Shown here: positions 22,821-23,572 of the stretch, piece by piece
Numbering within the stretch: position 1 is the first letter of the stretch
Layout: every line of letters begins with the position of its first letter
Source: Cyanobacteria bacterium UBA2855
Lineage (GTDB): Bacteria > Cyanobacteriota > Vampirovibrionia > Gastranaerophilales > Gastranaerophilaceae
Assembly: GCA_002350725.1 (NCBI GenBank)
Contig: DEFJ01000025.1
Location: forward strand, 141,922-165,493
Length of the DNA stretch: 23,572 nt
Reading direction: 5' to 3'
Program-made: the position numbers and the translations under genes
Notes under the pieces: generated by a model
The model's database searches: none
What the model was told of the DNA's origin: nothing
The model's input: the letters and a program-made list of their open reading frames with translations, nothing else

Positions 22821-23474
22821 CTACTTTAATATTCCATTTAGTTCTTTTTCGCTATCTACAACTGTAAATAGTTCACTCGGTTTGTGTTTTATTAAACCTG
22901 ATTTATATAATTTGTTGTATTGTTCAATTAAACCTTTAAAAAACTTTTTCCCTACAAGAATAATTTTCTTTTTATCTTCTGCCTTCCCATAGTTATTTTT
23001 TGAAATTAAAGTAGCTGCTTCCTGTAAAGTTCCAGTGCTTCCGGGGAATATAAGTATTGTATCAGCAACTTGTGAAAACATTTCTATCCTGCCGGCTTCA
23101 CTTTTTGCACAACCGATAGGGATACAATGTTCTAAATCTTCATCACCCCATAAAGGTTTTGTAAGTATTCCTAAATTTTGTTTTGGAAGATTATTTTTAT
23201 TTTTTAAGGAGTAATTGTAGCCTGATTTGTATGCTTCGCCCATTATCCCCGATGTTCCACAGCCGGTCACAATATTTTTACCGCTTAAAACCATGCCCTT
23301 TACTGAATTTGAACATATATCCATATACTTCAAAATATCGTCAGTTGTTTTTGAACTTCCTAAAACTGCAATTGTATTGGCTTTAGATTTTGACGTCTTA
23401 TATGTTGGCGAAATTGTTTTTGGTATTTTTGCTTGAAAAGATGATTGATAATTCTGTACCCTCTGTACTTGCAT
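22821..23474 (-). CDS. Tagged LOG-family nucleotide phosphoribohydrolase-like protein
   Basis: A 217-residue Rossmann-like protein of the LOG/lysine-decarboxylase-like family, which cleaves nucleoside 5'-monophosphates to base and ribose 5-phosphate. Visible motifs are a GCGTSGIMGEA stretch (71-81), then GRIEMFSQVADTILIFPGS (128-146), corresponding to the R-x-x-M...LPGGxGTxxE signature, with TGTLQEA at 147-153. The usual PGG is PGS here. The tag is MQVQRVQNYQSSFQAK. The 42-bp box lies 33 bases upstream. It is the first gene of an operon with the phosphoribosyltransferase-like gene. Family assignment is good; activity is inferred. Confidence 0.8.
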   Translation of the reverse strand: MQVQRVQNYQSSFQAKIPKTISPTYKTSKSKANTIAVLGSSKTTDDILKYMDICSNSVKGMVLSGKNIVTGCGTSGIMGEAYKSGYNYSLKNKNNLPKQNLGILTKPLWGDEDLEHCIPIGCAKSEAGRIEMFSQVADTILIFPGSTGTLQEAATLISKNNYGKAEDKKKIILVGKKFFKGLIEQYNKLYKSGLIKHKPSELFTVVDSEKELNGILK

Positions 23475-23507
23475 TTTTATATCCCTTTCGAGTTTATATT
23501 TACCCCT

Positions 23508-23549
23508 GCTATATCATATTATAAAACCCGTAAAAATAAAATTTGCTAT
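23508..23549 (-). promoter_or_regulatory. 42-bp promoter-like box, copy C
   Basis: Nearly identical to copy A (one difference, ATAGCAAATTTTA at the start). It lies 33 bases before the LOG-like gene and contains TTTTATAAT as -10. The remaining bases to the window end (23550-23572) show nothing else. Confidence 0.75.
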
Positions 23550-23572
23550 TTCCCCTCGCCTACAGTTTCATT

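Noticed and set aside
1..23572. CRISPR array, insertion sequence or prophage
   Set aside because: No regularly spaced repeats, transposase, integrase or phage structural genes were seen; the HNH-like gene alone is not evidence of a phage.

Overview
The window is AT-rich, gene-dense bacterial chromosome. The best fit is a gut-type, non-photosynthetic cyanobacterial relative (Gastranaerophilales/Vampirovibrionia, formerly Melainabacteria). That placement is an inference from low GC, PilT, a RimP-NusA pair, and several unrelated proteins that share a short polar N-terminus ending near F-[GQK]-[AGSM]-[KN]. No rRNA or phylogenetic marker was available to prove it.

Layout. (1) 1-2216: a large HNH-like nuclease built from two copies of a split zinc-ribbon/HNH unit, ending at a bidirectional terminator. 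(2) 2242-4815: pilT with a small upstream partner on the minus strand, divergent from recF, which looks leaderless. (3) 4921-8405: a long coiled-coil protein, then the rimP-nusA operon, whose leader carries an intrinsic terminator. (4) 8446-11075: a MATE transporter converging on a SEC-C protein. (5) 11162-13778: a tightly coupled minus-strand operon of class-III aminotransferase, alpha/beta hydrolase with a cysteine in the nucleophile elbow, and a small membrane protein. (6) 14019-16075: an AI-2E-type membrane protein converging on a PAP2 phosphatase. (7) 16076-18122: an accessory stretch holding two copies of a roughly 100-nt structured element (R1, R2), an orphan start site, a small membrane protein, a DUF6973-like protein, several strong hairpins, and tRNA-Ser(GCU). 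The 3' end of this tRNA is partly duplicated 205 bp away. (8) 18361-19845: an LRR-like protein and a PHP-family histidinol-phosphatase-like protein. (9) 19873-23572: a cluster of small proteins, four of which carry the shared N-terminal tag. They include a zincin-like protease and a LOG hydrolase/phosphoribosyltransferase-like pair. Three of the transcription units are preceded by the same 42-bp promoter-like box.

The strongest candidates for something undescribed are two. The first is the tag-plus-box system in 19873-23549, where unrelated enzymes share both an N-terminal peptide and an upstream control sequence. The second is the R1/R2 element, whose two copies keep the same nested helices while the stem sequences differ, as expected for a selected RNA or single-stranded DNA fold. 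Both rest on direct sequence comparison within the window; their functions are unknown.
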